Shown here: in pieces, positions 54,889 to 63,967 of the stretch | Layout: each line of letters starts with the position of its first letter | Numbering within the stretch: the first letter of the stretch is position 1 | Assembly (NCBI RefSeq): GCF_029392855.1 | Contig: NZ_CP113945.1 | Location: 744,001-808,000 of the forward strand | Source of the DNA: Lactobacillus sp. ESL0680 | GTDB taxonomy: Bacteria > Bacillota > Bacilli > Lactobacillales > Lactobacillaceae | Length of the DNA stretch: 64,000 nt | Reading direction: 5' to 3' | Position numbers and translations under genes: made by a program | Notes under the pieces: model-generated | Databases searched by the model: none | What the model was told of the DNA's origin: nothing | What the model saw: only the letters and a program-made list of their open reading frames with translations

Positions 54889-54897
54889 TGCTAAAAT
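54889..54897 (+). promoter_or_regulatory. Extended -10 for the LysM gene
   Basis: TGCTAAAAT, 30 bases before the ATG at 54928; -35 poor. Confidence 0.5.
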
Positions 54898-54927
54898 TAA
54901 ACAAGTTAGGTGAATCGAGGTATTTTG

Positions 54928-55437
54928 ATGAATCAGAAACAGGAAAAACCATATAAACATTATGCACGTCCAGATGAACCGAGGACTGTAACTTATAAGT
55001 CGCATTCTAAGGGCTGGCTGGCAACTGTGGCAATCCTTGCCATTGTAATTGTTGCTCTTGTTCCTGTTGTTCATCACTTGGCTTCAAGTGGTCAGACCAC
55101 GGAACAGGCTGTCGAACTACAAAAAACGACTAAAAAGCCCGCTAAGCATGCAAAGAAAAGAAAGACTAAGATTAAGGCTAAGAAGGCTAAGCATAAAAAT
55201 AAGTTGACTACTAAGAAAAAATCTACAAGTCCAGCTAAATCAGCAGCTAAGACCAAGACAAAGAAGACGTTGACTAACCAAAAGACTGACCAGGCTGACC
55301 AATATGTCGTTCAAGATGGTGATACTTTAAATAGTATTGCCAAAAAGAATAATGTTTCGCCGCAAACATTAACTCAGCTCAATGATCTTGATGCTGATGG
55401 ACATGTTAATGCTGGTCAAACACTTAAATTAAAATAA
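54928..55437 (+). CDS. LysM-domain cell-wall-associated protein
   Basis: A 169-residue protein with an N-terminal cytoplasmic stretch, one membrane helix (about residues 32-50), a long Lys/Thr/Ala-rich linker (about 55-120), and one C-terminal LysM domain (YVVQDGDTLNSIAKKNNVS, about 125-169) that binds peptidoglycan. No catalytic domain is present. The helix more likely anchors it than being cleaved, since no clear AxA site follows. Comparable proteins lie beside cmk in other Firmicutes. ATG 54928 follows CGAGG; GTG 54910 is less likely. Confidence 0.85.
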   Translation: MNQKQEKPYKHYARPDEPRTVTYKSHSKGWLATVAILAIVIVALVPVVHHLASSGQTTEQAVELQKTTKKPAKHAKKRKTKIKAKKAKHKNKLTTKKKSTSPAKSAAKTKTKKTLTNQKTDQADQYVVQDGDTLNSIAKKNNVSPQTLTQLNDLDADGHVNAGQTLKLK

Positions 55438-55445
55438 TTATTGAG

Positions 55446-55483
55446 AAAGGAGAGGGACTAAGACGTCCCTTTTTGATTGAATG
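55446..55483 (+). promoter_or_regulatory. Split ribosome binding site of cmk with hairpin spacer
   Basis: AAAGGAG (55446-55452) is 28 bases before the ATG. AGGGAC (55453-55458) and GTCCCT (55465-55470) form a hairpin between them, leaving an effective spacing of 10 bases. No other ribosome binding site is near the ATG. The hairpin plus TTTT also resembles a weak terminator for the LysM gene. Confidence 0.5.
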
Positions 55484-56155
55484 CAAGTAGCAATTGATGG
55501 TCCAGCTTCAGCTGGCAAAAGTACAGTCGCAAAAATTATTGCGCAAAAATTAGATTTTATTTATATTGACACTGGAGCGATGTATCGCGCATGTACGGTA
55601 ATTGCCAGAGAGCAGCATCTTGATTATGGGGATGAAGCTGGAATTTTAACGGCAATTGACCAGGTTGGCATTGAACTCAAGGTTGTTAACGGTGAACAAA
55701 AAGTATTTGCCGGCAGCCAAGATATTTCTCAAGAAATTCGCACACCCGAAATTTCAGCTAATGTCTCACAGGTGTCTGCTTTGGCTGGCGTGAGAGCTAA
55801 GATGGTTAGTCTGCAGCGGCAAATGGCCGGCAAGGTTAATGTGATTATGGATGGCCGGGATATTGGAACAACGGTTCTGCCTAATGCCGAAGTTAAAATC
55901 TTTTTAGTGGCAACTCCAGCTTCTAGAGCCAAGCGGCGGATGCTTGATTTGCAGGAACGGGGCATTAAGTCTGACAAGACCGTTGCTGAAATCGAACAGG
56001 ATATTGCCAGCCGTGACTATAAGGATTCACATCGTGAAGTTTCACCCTTAAAAAAGGCAGCAGATGCAGTCGAAATTGACACAACATCGATGTCAATCGA
56101 CCAAGTAGTGGCCGCAATTTTAGCCGAAATTAAAAAAAGTCAAAAAAAACTATAA
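55481..56155 (+). CDS. cmk: Cytidylate kinase
   Basis: A 224-residue NMP kinase (CMP or dCMP to the diphosphate). MQVAIDGPASAGKST holds the P-loop (7-15), then YIDTGAMYRACT, VIMDGRDIGTTVLP and SRDYKDSHREVSPL, the CMK signature. The ATG is fixed by family alignment although its ribosome binding site is separated by a hairpin. It precedes rpsA (S1), the common cmk-rpsA order. Confidence 0.95.
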   Translation: MQVAIDGPASAGKSTVAKIIAQKLDFIYIDTGAMYRACTVIAREQHLDYGDEAGILTAIDQVGIELKVVNGEQKVFAGSQDISQEIRTPEISANVSQVSALAGVRAKMVSLQRQMAGKVNVIMDGRDIGTTVLPNAEVKIFLVATPASRAKRRMLDLQERGIKSDKTVAEIEQDIASRDYKDSHREVSPLKKAADAVEIDTTSMSIDQVVAAILAEIKKSQKKL

Positions 56156-56227
56156 AAAAGGGGCTAAAACAGTAGAAAAATATCTCACTTTCATTTAGAA
56201 TTAGATTATGATATTGGGAGGTAAATA

Positions 56228-57439
56228 ATGTCAGAAAACAGTAATCAATTTTTAGATGCATTGAAACAAATGCAAGGAGTTGAGGTCGGAGATATCGTCG
56301 ATGTAGAAGTATTAGACGTTGAAGACGGCCAAATCGATGTCGGTGTTGAAAATGCCGGTGTCGAAGGTGTAATCCCACGTCGTGAATTCACTTCAGACCG
56401 CAACGCCGATTTACGTGACCTTGTTAAGCCAGGCGACAAGCTTAAGGCTTTAGTTTTGAGAAAAGCCGGCGGCGACAAGGAAAACGGTGAGTTCTTCTTC
56501 TCAGTAACTCGTCTTAAGGAAAGAGAAGCTTATGACGAATTACAAAAAGACTTCGAAGCAGGTAAAACTATCGAAGGTACTGTCACAGCTTCTGTTCGTG
56601 GTGGTTTATTAGTTGATGTTGGTACTAGAGGATTCTTGCCAGCTTCACTTATTTCTAACCGTTACGTTTCTGATCTTAAGCCTTACATTGGTAAGACAAT
56701 GAAACTTAAGATTACCGAAATTGATCCAGGCAAGAATCGTCTGATTCTTTCACACAAGGATTTAATCGAAGAAGAACGTGAAGAAGCCTTTGATAAAGTA
56801 GCATCACAATTAGTTGTTGGTGATGTTGTTGAAGGTAAAGTTTCTCGTTTGACTAACTTTGGTGCCTTTGTTGATGTTGGTGGTGTTGACGGTTTAGTTC
56901 ACATCTCAGAAATTTCATACAAGCACGTTGATAAGCCTAGCGATGTATTAAAGGCTGGTCAAGATGTTAAGGTCAAAGTTATTGGTATTGATGATGACAG
57001 ACATCGCATCTCCCTTTCAATCAAGCAAACAGAACCTTCTCCATTTGAACAAGCTACTTCAGAATTACATGAAGGCGACATCTTTGAAGGTGAAGTTAAG
57101 TCATTGACTAACTTCGGTGCTTTCGTTGAAGTTGCTGATGGTATTCAAGGCTTAGTTCACGTTTCAGAAATTTCATACAAGCACGTGGACAAACCTAGTG
57201 ATGTTTTGGAAGTTGGCCAAACTGTTAAGGTTAAGGTTTTGAACATTGACCCAAGTGAACGTCGGATTTCACTTTCAATGAAGGCAGCTGATTCTAAAGG
57301 CTCTGACAACGAAGGTTCTCGTTCACACAGTTCATACAACAACAGAAACAACTCTGTTAACAAGAAGTACATGAACAACGAAGACAGCGGTTTCGCTTTA
57401 GGTGACATTATTGGTGACCAATTAAAGGACCGTCGTTAA
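56228..57439 (+). CDS. rpsA: 30S ribosomal protein S1 (four S1 domains)
   Basis: A 403-residue RNA-binding protein with four S1 OB domains: about 20-90, 108-175, 190-265 and 280-350, of which the last two are near-copies (NFGAFVDVGGVDGLVHISEISYKH and NFGAFVEVADGIQGLVHVSEIS). The C-terminal tail is Ser/Asn-rich. Firmicute S1 homologs (YpfD) are shorter than the six-domain E. coli protein and differ in ribosome association. GGGAGG is well placed upstream of ATG 56228. Confidence 0.93.
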   Translation: MSENSNQFLDALKQMQGVEVGDIVDVEVLDVEDGQIDVGVENAGVEGVIPRREFTSDRNADLRDLVKPGDKLKALVLRKAGGDKENGEFFFSVTRLKEREAYDELQKDFEAGKTIEGTVTASVRGGLLVDVGTRGFLPASLISNRYVSDLKPYIGKTMKLKITEIDPGKNRLILSHKDLIEEEREEAFDKVASQLVVGDVVEGKVSRLTNFGAFVDVGGVDGLVHISEISYKHVDKPSDVLKAGQDVKVKVIGIDDDRHRISLSIKQTEPSPFEQATSELHEGDIFEGEVKSLTNFGAFVEVADGIQGLVHVSEISYKHVDKPSDVLEVGQTVKVKVLNIDPSERRISLSMKAADSKGSDNEGSRSHSSYNNRNNSVNKKYMNNEDSGFALGDIIGDQLKDRR

Positions 57440-57445
57440 TCATAA

Positions 57446-57477
57446 TAAAAAAGCCGACTGAATAGCCGGCTTTTTTT
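57446..57477 (+). terminator. Intrinsic terminator after rpsA
   Basis: AGCCG pairs with CGGCT, with an inner CT/AG pair, A and T runs. Confidence 0.85.
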
Positions 57478-57505
57478 ATTTTATATTATAAAAGGAGGCT
57501 GAAAG

Positions 57506-58816
57506 ATGGTTTTACCAGTAGTGGCTATTGTTGGCCAACCAAATGTTGGTAAATCAACGCTTTTCAACCGGATTATTAATGAGCGTTTGGCAATTGTTGA
57601 AGATAAGCCCGGCGTAACTCGTGACCGTAATTATGCCCAAGCTGAGTGGATGGGGCAAAAGTTTGACCTAATTGATACTGGTGGTATTACATGGGAAAAC
57701 GGGCGCATTGAAGATGAAATTCGGGCGCAAGCAGAAATTGCGATTGATGAAGCTGATGTGATCGTGATTTTAACCAGTGTTGCCAATCATTTAACTGACC
57801 TAGATGAGCGAATTGCGCAGTTACTTTACCGCACCAAAAAGCCGGTTATCTTGGCCGTAAATAAGGCTGATAATCCCGAGCAGCGGGCAGATATTTATGA
57901 TTTTTATAGTTTAGGATTTGGTGATCCAATTCCTGTATCCAGTGTTCATGGTACTGGGATTGGTGACTTGCTTGACCGGATTGTCAGTGAATTGCCAAAA
58001 GACTTGGATAAAAAAGATGACGGTCAGATTTCTTTTAGCGTTATTGGTCGACCAAACGTTGGTAAATCATCAATTGTTAATCAACTAGTTGGTGAAAAGC
58101 GGGTTATCGTCAATAATGAAGAAGGAACGACCCGTGATGCGGTTGATAGTCCATTTGTTTCAGAAGATGGTACCAAATTCCGAATTGTTGATACTGCCGG
58201 AATCAGACGTCGCGGTAAGGTTTACGAAAAGACGGAAAAGTACTCGGTTATGCGTGCCATGGGGGCAATTGAGCACTCAGATGTTGTCTGCCTTGTCTTA
58301 GATGCCAGTACAGGGATTCGCGAGCAAGATAAGCACGTTGCCGGCTATGCCCATGATGCTGGCCGCGGGATCATTATCATTGTAAACAAATGGGATTTGC
58401 CAAAGAAAAACAGTACTAGTGCTAAAGAGTTTGAGCAAATAATTCGGCAAGAATTCCAGTATCTTGATTATGCGCCGATTTTATTTGTTTCGGCTAAAAC
58501 TGGCCAGCGGCTTGACCAGATACCTAAGATGGTTAAGCAAGTTTACCAAAATCAAAACCAGCGGATTCAGTCTAGCGTCCTCAATGACTTACTATTAGAG
58601 GCAAGTAAACTAGTACCAACACCAATGATTAAGGGTAAACGTTTAAGAGTTTACTATATGACCCAGGTTTCGACTAACCCGCCGACGTTTGTGGTCTTTG
58701 TTAATGATGCGGAATTGATGCACTTTTCTTATCAACGTTTCTTAGTAAATCAATTAAGAGAAAATTTTGATTTTACAGGTACACCAATTAAAATAATTGC
58801 ACGTAAGCGAAAGTAA
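57506..58816 (+). CDS. der: Ribosome biogenesis GTPase Der (EngA)
   Basis: A 436-residue protein with two GTPase domains in tandem and a KH-like C-terminal domain, needed for 50S assembly. G1 motifs are GQPNVGKS (10-17) and GRPNVGKS (about 182-189); DTGG and DTAG are the G3 motifs; NKAD and NKWD the G4. AAAGGAGG precedes ATG 57506. It follows rpsA and precedes hup as in many Firmicutes. Confidence 0.97.
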   Translation: MVLPVVAIVGQPNVGKSTLFNRIINERLAIVEDKPGVTRDRNYAQAEWMGQKFDLIDTGGITWENGRIEDEIRAQAEIAIDEADVIVILTSVANHLTDLDERIAQLLYRTKKPVILAVNKADNPEQRADIYDFYSLGFGDPIPVSSVHGTGIGDLLDRIVSELPKDLDKKDDGQISFSVIGRPNVGKSSIVNQLVGEKRVIVNNEEGTTRDAVDSPFVSEDGTKFRIVDTAGIRRRGKVYEKTEKYSVMRAMGAIEHSDVVCLVLDASTGIREQDKHVAGYAHDAGRGIIIIVNKWDLPKKNSTSAKEFEQIIRQEFQYLDYAPILFVSAKTGQRLDQIPKMVKQVYQNQNQRIQSSVLNDLLLEASKLVPTPMIKGKRLRVYYMTQVSTNPPTFVVFVNDAELMHFSYQRFLVNQLRENFDFTGTPIKIIARKRK

Positions 58817-58863
58817 TTTGTATATTACAAATACATAAAAATTAATCTTTTTGGCAAAAAAGC

Positions 58864-58892
58864 TTGTTGTAGTAAGGCTTTTGTGCTATTTT
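58864..58892 (+). promoter_or_regulatory. hup promoter
   Basis: TTGTTG (58864-58869), 17 bases, TATTTT (58887-58892) with TGC just before it (extended -10). Leader about 105 bases. Confidence 0.55.
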
Positions 58893-58935
58893 GGGTTCAT
58901 GGAAACAGTGATTAAATCAGAATCATTATTTCTCG

Positions 58936-58983
58936 TTCTTCAGTTTGAAGAATAGGCTTTGGGTTTAGTTAAGTGGACCCAAA
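58936..58983 (+). promoter_or_regulatory. Two hairpins in the hup leader
   Basis: TTCTTCA (58936-58942) pairs with TGAAGAA (58946-58952), and TTTGGGT (58958-58964) with ACCCAAA (58977-58983). The second ends five bases before the GGGAGGTG site. May tune translation or stability of an abundant mRNA. Confidence 0.45.
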
Positions 58984-59003
58984 TTTTGGGAGGTGAAGTC
59001 CAG

Positions 59004-59279
59004 ATGGCAAATAAAGCAGAATTAGTTTCTGAAGTAGCTTCAAGAACTAAGTTAACTAAGAAAGACGCAGCCACTGCTGTTGATGCAATTTTTAGCTCAA
59101 TCCAAGATGATCTTGCAAAGGGTAACAAAGTTCAATTAATTGGTTTTGGTACTTTTGAAGTTCGTGAACGTGCAGCTCGCAAGGGTCGTAACCCACAAAC
59201 TGGTGATGAAATTAAAATCCCAGCAAGCAAGGTTCCTGCATTTAGACCTGGTAAGGCTCTTAAAGAAGCTGTTAAATAG
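59004..59279 (+). CDS. hup: DNA-binding protein HU
   Basis: A 91-residue nucleoid protein. [22 protein letters not shown], then [21 protein letters not shown], is classic HU; the arm (about 54-74) contains RNPQTG with the DNA-intercalating Pro. ATG 59004 follows GGGAGGTG. Highly biased codons. It is monocistronic and ends at a terminator. Confidence 0.97.
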   Translation: MANKAELVSEVASRTKLTKKDAATAVDAIFSSIQDDLAKGNKVQLIGFGTFEVRERAARKGRNPQTGDEIKIPASKVPAFRPGKALKEAVK

Positions 59280-59296
59280 CTTAATAGTTTTATCCT

Positions 59297-59330
59297 AAAA
59301 GATGGTAACGTGATCGTTACCATCTTTTTT
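59297..59330 (+). terminator. Intrinsic terminator after hup
   Basis: AAAAGATGGTAACG pairs perfectly with 59315-59328 across TGAT, T run. Confidence 0.92.
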
Positions 59331-59375
59331 GATCGGGATAAATAATTCAGGATGTTTCTTGTTCTACTGATTTTA

Positions 59376-59384
59376 TGGCATAAT
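59376..59384 (+). promoter_or_regulatory. Extended -10 for the TPR gene
   Basis: TGGCATAAT, about 21 bases before ATG 59406. Possible -35 TTTCTT at 18 bases. Confidence 0.45.
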
Positions 59385-59405
59385 TAAGGATATTGGAGGG
59401 ACTAA

Positions 59406-60659
59406 ATGTATTCTGAACAATTACTTGATTCAATTGAAAAACAAGATTTTTCGCAGGAAAAAGTCTTACTGAAAAAGGCCTTAGATAATGATGATCCAGA
59501 AGTCTTGGCATCATTGGCAGAAAATTTAACTGGGTTAGGCTTTACTAACTTGTCAAAAGAAGTTTATCGCAGCTTAATCGGTCAATTTCCAAAGGAAGAC
59601 CTATTTAAAGTTTACTTAGCTGAAATTCTGTTAAATGATGGCGAAGATGATGATGGTCTATCATTACTGTATAACATTGATGAAGATTCTTCTGCTTATC
59701 TTGATAGTCTGTTAGTTCAAGCCGATTATTATCAAACTAACGGCTTGCTCGAGGCAGCCCATAGCAAGCTGATGAAGGCGGCTAAACTGGCCCCAGACGA
59801 AGATGTCATTAAGTTCGGACTAGCCGAATTAGATTACTTGAGCGGCTATGATGAGCAGGCTTTGACTTTGTATCAGGATTTATTAACGCGTCACAAGAAT
59901 ATTAGTGAAGTTAACTTGACTGACCGCCTGTTTCAAACCTTGGCTAAGTTGGGTCGTTATGAAGAGGCCAGCAAGGTAATTGAAGAGCATAGCGGCGATA
60001 TTTTGGATATTGACAGCAAATATCAAGCGGCTCTGATTATGCTTAATGTTAAGAAAGACGATCAGGCAATTACGTATTTAAATGACGTGATCGATCAAAG
60101 TCCGGACTACGTTAATGCTTATCCGCTCTTAGCTACTGCCTATGAGCACAAAAACGATAACGACCAGGTTTTGCGCTCCAGTCAGGCGGGACTAGCTTAT
60201 AACGAACTTGATCCGATATTATATTCTAAAGGGGCACGTGCGGCAGCTAATCTAAATGACCTGAAGACGGCTGAGGACTTGTTGACGCGGGGCTTAAAGG
60301 TTGAACCAGAAAACAATGATTTGCGGCTGCAATTGTCCAATCTTTACTTACACGAAAATAAAGACGAAGCAAACCTCAAATTGTTTGCCAAGCTTGATGA
60401 GAGTGATTTGGAGCCGCAAGCTCACTGGAACATGGCTCTTTCTTATGAAAACTTGGATAACAGCGACAAGGCTAAGAGTGAGTTCTTGCTGGCATATCCA
60501 GAATTTCAAAGTAATCCCGCTTTTTTGAAGCAAATGATTCGTTTCTTTAATACTGAGGCTAATTCTACTGAAATCGTTCTGCAGCTGTTAGAGCGCTATT
60601 TAAAGCTGGAACCAGAAGACGGCGAGATGCAGGAATTGTACAATCAGTTAGCTGATTAA
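59406..60659 (+). CDS. Tetratricopeptide repeat protein
   Basis: A 417-residue soluble, acidic, all-helical protein built of about ten TPR units from end to end (for example YYQTNGLLEAAHSKLMKAAK and LAKLGRYEEASKVIEEHSG). Relatives lie between hup and cca in many lactobacilli; compare Bacillus YpiA. The function of that family is not established to my knowledge. GGAGG precedes the ATG. It has its own promoter and ends before a terminator. Confidence 0.85.
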   Translation: MYSEQLLDSIEKQDFSQEKVLLKKALDNDDPEVLASLAENLTGLGFTNLSKEVYRSLIGQFPKEDLFKVYLAEILLNDGEDDDGLSLLYNIDEDSSAYLDSLLVQADYYQTNGLLEAAHSKLMKAAKLAPDEDVIKFGLAELDYLSGYDEQALTLYQDLLTRHKNISEVNLTDRLFQTLAKLGRYEEASKVIEEHSGDILDIDSKYQAALIMLNVKKDDQAITYLNDVIDQSPDYVNAYPLLATAYEHKNDNDQVLRSSQAGLAYNELDPILYSKGARAAANLNDLKTAEDLLTRGLKVEPENNDLRLQLSNLYLHENKDEANLKLFAKLDESDLEPQAHWNMALSYENLDNSDKAKSEFLLAYPEFQSNPAFLKQMIRFFNTEANSTEIVLQLLERYLKLEPEDGEMQELYNQLAD

Positions 60660-60672
60660 TTAAATTTTTTAA

Positions 60673-60702
60673 CACAAAAAGACCATGATGTGGCCTTTTT
60701 TG
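60673..60702 (+). terminator. Probable intrinsic terminator before cca
   Basis: AAAAAG-CCA pairs with TGG-CTTTTTT around TGATG with one mismatch per arm. Confidence 0.65.
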
Positions 60703-60757
60703 TTTGGCAATTTTTCGAGATGATACAAGAGAAGTCGTGTTCTGCCCGTAAATAGGC

Positions 60758-60763
60758 TATAAT
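60758..60763 (+). promoter_or_regulatory. Candidate -10 for cca
   Basis: A perfect TATAAT about 90 bases before the start; the -35 is unclear. The leader between is very AT-rich with no hairpin seen. Confidence 0.45.
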
Positions 60764-60848
60764 ATGCAGTGACACTATTATAAATTAAAATAATAATGTT
60801 TATTTAACTAACAAAAATTAAAAATAAAAACAAATGAGTTGATTATTA

Positions 60849-62045
60849 ATGATGAAAATAACTGAATTACCCGCGATTTTTACGGCGGCGCTGCCGGTTC
60901 TTAAGACATTGGAAGAAGCAGGTTTTGAAGCCTACTTTGTTGGCGGCTCCGTTCGTGATTTATTATTGGGACGGCATATCCATGATATTGATATTGCAAC
61001 TAGTGCATATCCAGAAGAAGTCAAGGAATTGTTTAACAGGTCAATTGATACTGGGATTAAGCACGGAACTGTAACTGTCTTATATGATGGCGAAAGCTAC
61101 GAAATTACTACTTTTAGAACCGAATCTGGCTATCAGGATTATCGCCGGCCCGATCATGTAACATTTGTGCAGAATTTGAGTGAGGACCTTAAACGGCGTG
61201 ATTTTACAATTAATGCCTTGGCAATGAATACAAATGGTGAAATTATTGATTTGTTTGATGGTCTTGGCGATCTGCAAAAGCATGTGATTAGGGCGGTTGG
61301 CGACCCAGAAAAGCGTTTTAACGAAGATGCCCTGCGAATGATGCGTGCCGTACGCTTTATGAGCCAGCTGCAATTTAATTTAGAAACAAAAACAGAGCAA
61401 GCAGTTAAAGATAACCACCAGCTCTTACAAAAAATTTCGGTAGAACGGATTCGTGATGAATTTGTTAAGATGGGTATTGGTCCGCACTCACGCCAAGCCT
61501 TCCAGGTCTTTTTAGATACGCAATTAAGCGAGGATGTTCCTGACTTTGGCGGCAAGAGTGACTTATTGGCAATCTACCCTAGTTTGGAATTTAATCCGGA
61601 TATGGAGACCAGTCTTTGGGCAATTGTAATAATTTTGCTGAAAATTCCTAATGAGCAAATCACAAAATTTATGCGTGATTGGAAGAATTCAAATGCCATG
61701 ACCAGTGAAGTTGAAAAAATTGTTGCCCTGTTTGATTTACTTTCAGAGCGGACACCAACCGATTTTGAGCTTTTTGAAGCAGGAAAAGAAATCCTGTTAA
61801 ACGCCATTGATGTTGCTCATATTTTAGGGCAGCCAGTTAATTCTAAGGCGTTAGTTGACCGCTACGTTGCCTTGCCGATTAAGTCCACAGCAGAACTTGC
61901 TATCGATGGCCGCTTTTTAATTGATTCCGGAATTGCTCCAGGACCACAATTGGGCCAATTATTGACCGAAATTAAGCAAAAAATAATTTCTGGTAAACTT
62001 GAAAACACGGTAGAGGCCGTCACTGCTTTTTTGGCAGATAACTAA
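60849..62045 (+). CDS. cca: CCA-adding tRNA nucleotidyltransferase
   Basis: A 398-residue class II enzyme that builds or repairs the CCA 3' end of t[14 protein letters not shown] (about 32-42) and DIDIAT (about 46-51) form the catalytic core, followed by [16 protein letters not shown] (about 117-126) and [15 protein letters not shown]. The C-terminal part lacks an HD domain, as usual for Gram-positive CCA enzymes. It starts at ATG 60849 or 60852, with a weak site. Its stop overlaps that of the convergent trhA-like gene by 4 bases. Confidence 0.95.
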   Translation: MMKITELPAIFTAALPVLKTLEEAGFEAYFVGGSVRDLLLGRHIHDIDIATSAYPEEVKELFNRSIDTGIKHGTVTVLYDGESYEITTFRTESGYQDYRRPDHVTFVQNLSEDLKRRDFTINALAMNTNGEIIDLFDGLGDLQKHVIRAVGDPEKRFNEDALRMMRAVRFMSQLQFNLETKTEQAVKDNHQLLQKISVERIRDEFVKMGIGPHSRQAFQVFLDTQLSEDVPDFGGKSDLLAIYPSLEFNPDMETSLWAIVIILLKIPNEQITKFMRDWKNSNAMTSEVEKIVALFDLLSERTPTDFELFEAGKEILLNAIDVAHILGQPVNSKALVDRYVALPIKSTAELAIDGRFLIDSGIAPGPQLGQLLTEIKQKIISGKLENTVEAVTAFLADN

Positions 62046-62707
62046 ACGTAGAGTAAAACGGAAAAGTACATTAACCCTGACCCCAGCATTACAAACAAGT
62101 GCCAGATGACATGGATAAAGGGAATGCGCCGCATTGTGTACAATAGAGCACCGACAGTATAAGCAACGCCGCCGCCGACAAGCAGCCAAAAGCCAACTGG
62201 ACTAAGACGGATATAGAGTGAATGTCCTGAAAAAATCACCAGCCAGCCCATGGCAACGTACAAGACGGTGTCAAGGATTGTGTGTTTGCCGCGGTTAAAA
62301 ATATAGTAAATGATGCCAAAAATGGTTAATGCCCAGATAAGGATGAACAAAATCCAGCCCCACGTCCCACCAATGGCGACTAGGGAATATGGCGTGTATG
62401 AGCCAGCGATCAACAAAAAGATTGATGAATGATCGAAAATTTGAAAAACATTGCGTGCCTTAGTAAAGATTAGGCTGTGAAAAAGGGTCGAGAACAGGTA
62501 TAAAAAGACTAAACAAGCCCCATAAACACTGAAAGTAACGATCCGCAAGGCATTACCAGTAGCTGCGGCCCTAATAATTAACATTACTAATCCGGCAACA
62601 GCTAAGCCAAACCCAATTCCGTGGGTAATGGCGCTAAAGGTGTTGTCAAGAATGTAATATGTTTTTGATCTTGTTGTTGGCTCTTGCCAAAGTTGTTTTA
62701 ATTTCAT
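62042..62707 (-). CDS. Hemolysin III family membrane protein (TrhA/YqfA, PAQR-like)
   Basis: A 221-residue protein with seven membrane helices. [14 protein letters not shown], the [11 protein letters not shown] segment with [17 protein letters not shown], and the C-terminal [12 protein letters not shown] are the conserved His- and Asp-bearing elements of the HlyIII/PAQR superfamily, probably a metal-binding hydrolase site in the membrane. The label hemolysin is historic; in Bacillus and E. coli TrhA affects membrane-energetics or lipid homeostasis. ATG 62707 was preferred over TTG 62713. No terminator separates it from cca. Confidence 0.9.
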   Translation of the reverse strand: MKLKQLWQEPTTRSKTYYILDNTFSAITHGIGFGLAVAGLVMLIIRAAATGNALRIVTFSVYGACLVFLYLFSTLFHSLIFTKARNVFQIFDHSSIFLLIAGSYTPYSLVAIGGTWGWILFILIWALTIFGIIYYIFNRGKHTILDTVLYVAMGWLVIFSGHSLYIRLSPVGFWLLVGGGVAYTVGALLYTMRRIPFIHVIWHLFVMLGSGLMYFSVLLYV

Positions 62708-62749
62708 TATCAAAATAGTCCAATCATTTTCTTCTGCATTAAGTTTTTT

Positions 62750-62758
62750 TGCTATAAT
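62750..62758 (+). promoter_or_regulatory. degV promoter (extended -10)
   Basis: TGCTATAAT, a perfect extended -10, about 67 bases before the degV start. A second weaker pair, TTGTAT (62761-62766) and TATCAT (62784-62789) at 17 bases, lies just downstream. Confidence 0.55.
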
Positions 62759-62779
62759 GCTTGTATTGATATTGGTAAC

Positions 62780-62788
62780 ATTTTATCA
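62780..62788 (-). promoter_or_regulatory. Candidate extended -10 of the trhA-like gene
   Basis: On the minus strand TGATAAAAT; it overlaps the plus-strand TATCAT, so divergent promoters share bases. Confidence 0.4.
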
Positions 62789-62824
62789 TAAATGTAACGC
62801 GAATTAGAATTGAGGGCGAATACG

Positions 62825-63685
62825 TTGTCAGAGATAAAAATCATGACAGATTCTTCAGCGCAGCTAACGCCAGAGGAAATTGAAAAATATCATATCACAG
62901 TTATTCCATTACTGGTAACAATTGATGACCAAACATACGTTGATGGCGTAGATATTACACGACAAGAATTTGTCGAAAAAATGACGACAGCAAAAGAATT
63001 ACCGAAGACCAGCCAGCCGCCAATCGGCCAATTGGTTGATACAGTCAACGAGTTAACTGCTGACGGGAGTCAAGTTATCGGCATCTTCTTAGGTAAGGGC
63101 TTGAGCGGCACAATTGACGCGACAAGACAAGCTGTCAAAATTGCTGGTAAGGATGACCAAGTTAGTTTGGTCGATTCAGAATTGACTGATCGTGCTGAAG
63201 GGTTGCAAGTTTTAGAAGCTGCCCGTGGGGCTTTGAAAGGACAGACTGTCCAAGAAATCTTAGAGCATCTAGAACATATTAAACAGACGCAGCGCCTGCG
63301 CATGATGATTGTTAATTTAGAAAATATCGTCAAGGGTGGACGACTGGGACCTGTTTCTGGTAAAATTGCTACTCTGCTGAACATTCGCCTTGAGCTGCAA
63401 ATGCCAGGCGGTCATTTAAAGGTAGCTAAAAAAGGCCGCGGTAAAAAATTCTCATCAGCCTTTGATAATCGGGTGTTAGCTGATATCGAAGCTAACAAGG
63501 ATAAGATTAAGGAAGTAGGTATTTCTTACGTTTCCCTTGATGGTGTGCCGCAAAAGTTAAAGGATTTTGCCCAAAAAATCAAGGAAATTAATCCTGAAAT
63601 TGACGTGTTGGTACGAGAGACTAGTCCAGTGATTGCGACACATGCGGGACTGGGCGCTTATGCAATTTTGTACTATACGGAGTAA
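62825..63685 (+). CDS. DegV family fatty-acid-binding protein
   Basis: A 286-residue protein. [22 protein letters not shown] and the central KTSQPPIGQ with [15 protein letters not shown] are the DegV motifs. The fold binds one long-chain fatty acid; relatives (FakB) present fatty acids to the kinase FakA for phospholipid synthesis. No fakA is in this window, so whether this paralog serves it is unknown. The start is TTG 62825, six bases after TGAGGGCG; TTG 62810 overlaps that site. Confidence 0.92.
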   Translation: MSEIKIMTDSSAQLTPEEIEKYHITVIPLLVTIDDQTYVDGVDITRQEFVEKMTTAKELPKTSQPPIGQLVDTVNELTADGSQVIGIFLGKGLSGTIDATRQAVKIAGKDDQVSLVDSELTDRAEGLQVLEAARGALKGQTVQEILEHLEHIKQTQRLRMMIVNLENIVKGGRLGPVSGKIATLLNIRLELQMPGGHLKVAKKGRGKKFSSAFDNRVLADIEANKDKIKEVGISYVSLDGVPQKLKDFAQKIKEINPEIDVLVRETSPVIATHAGLGAYAILYYTE

Positions 63686-63687
63686 TC

Positions 63688-63918
63688 ATGGCTTATCGAG
63701 AAAGTTTTTATCGTTATTTAATGACGCAGCGCGACAGTGATTCGAATGATGAAATCGCACAATTTGCAAACAATGCTCAGAATGATCAAACTTTTCCTAA
63801 ACAGGAACAAGATTACGAAAAGCTATCCGATTATCTTGAATTAAATGCCGGTTATTTATCCAGCATGAGTATTTTTGATCGGGCCTATGAGATGTATCAA
63901 GAAAAGATGGCGTATTAA
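63688..63918 (+). CDS. YozE/UPF0346 family protein
   Basis: A 76-residue soluble helical protein. [24 protein letters not shown] and AYEMYQEKM match the YozE SAM-like fold family. Function unknown. It starts two bases after degV, so it is co-transcribed. Confidence 0.88.
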   Translation: MAYRESFYRYLMTQRDSDSNDEIAQFANNAQNDQTFPKQEQDYEKLSDYLELNAGYLSSMSIFDRAYEMYQEKMAY

Positions 63919-63920
63919 GT

Positions 63921-63947
63921 AAAGCTCCTAACCTTTGGGGCTTTTTT
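63921..63947 (+). terminator. Intrinsic terminator after yozE
   Basis: AAAGCTCC pairs with GGGGCTTT (one G-U) around TAACCTTT, T run. Confidence 0.8.
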
Positions 63948-63967
63948 AGTGTTAAAGAGGAAAAAAG

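Noticed and set aside
61154..61555. A 133-residue open frame on the minus strand inside cca
   Set aside because: A shadow of the cca coding frame with an unnatural Arg/Ser-rich composition.
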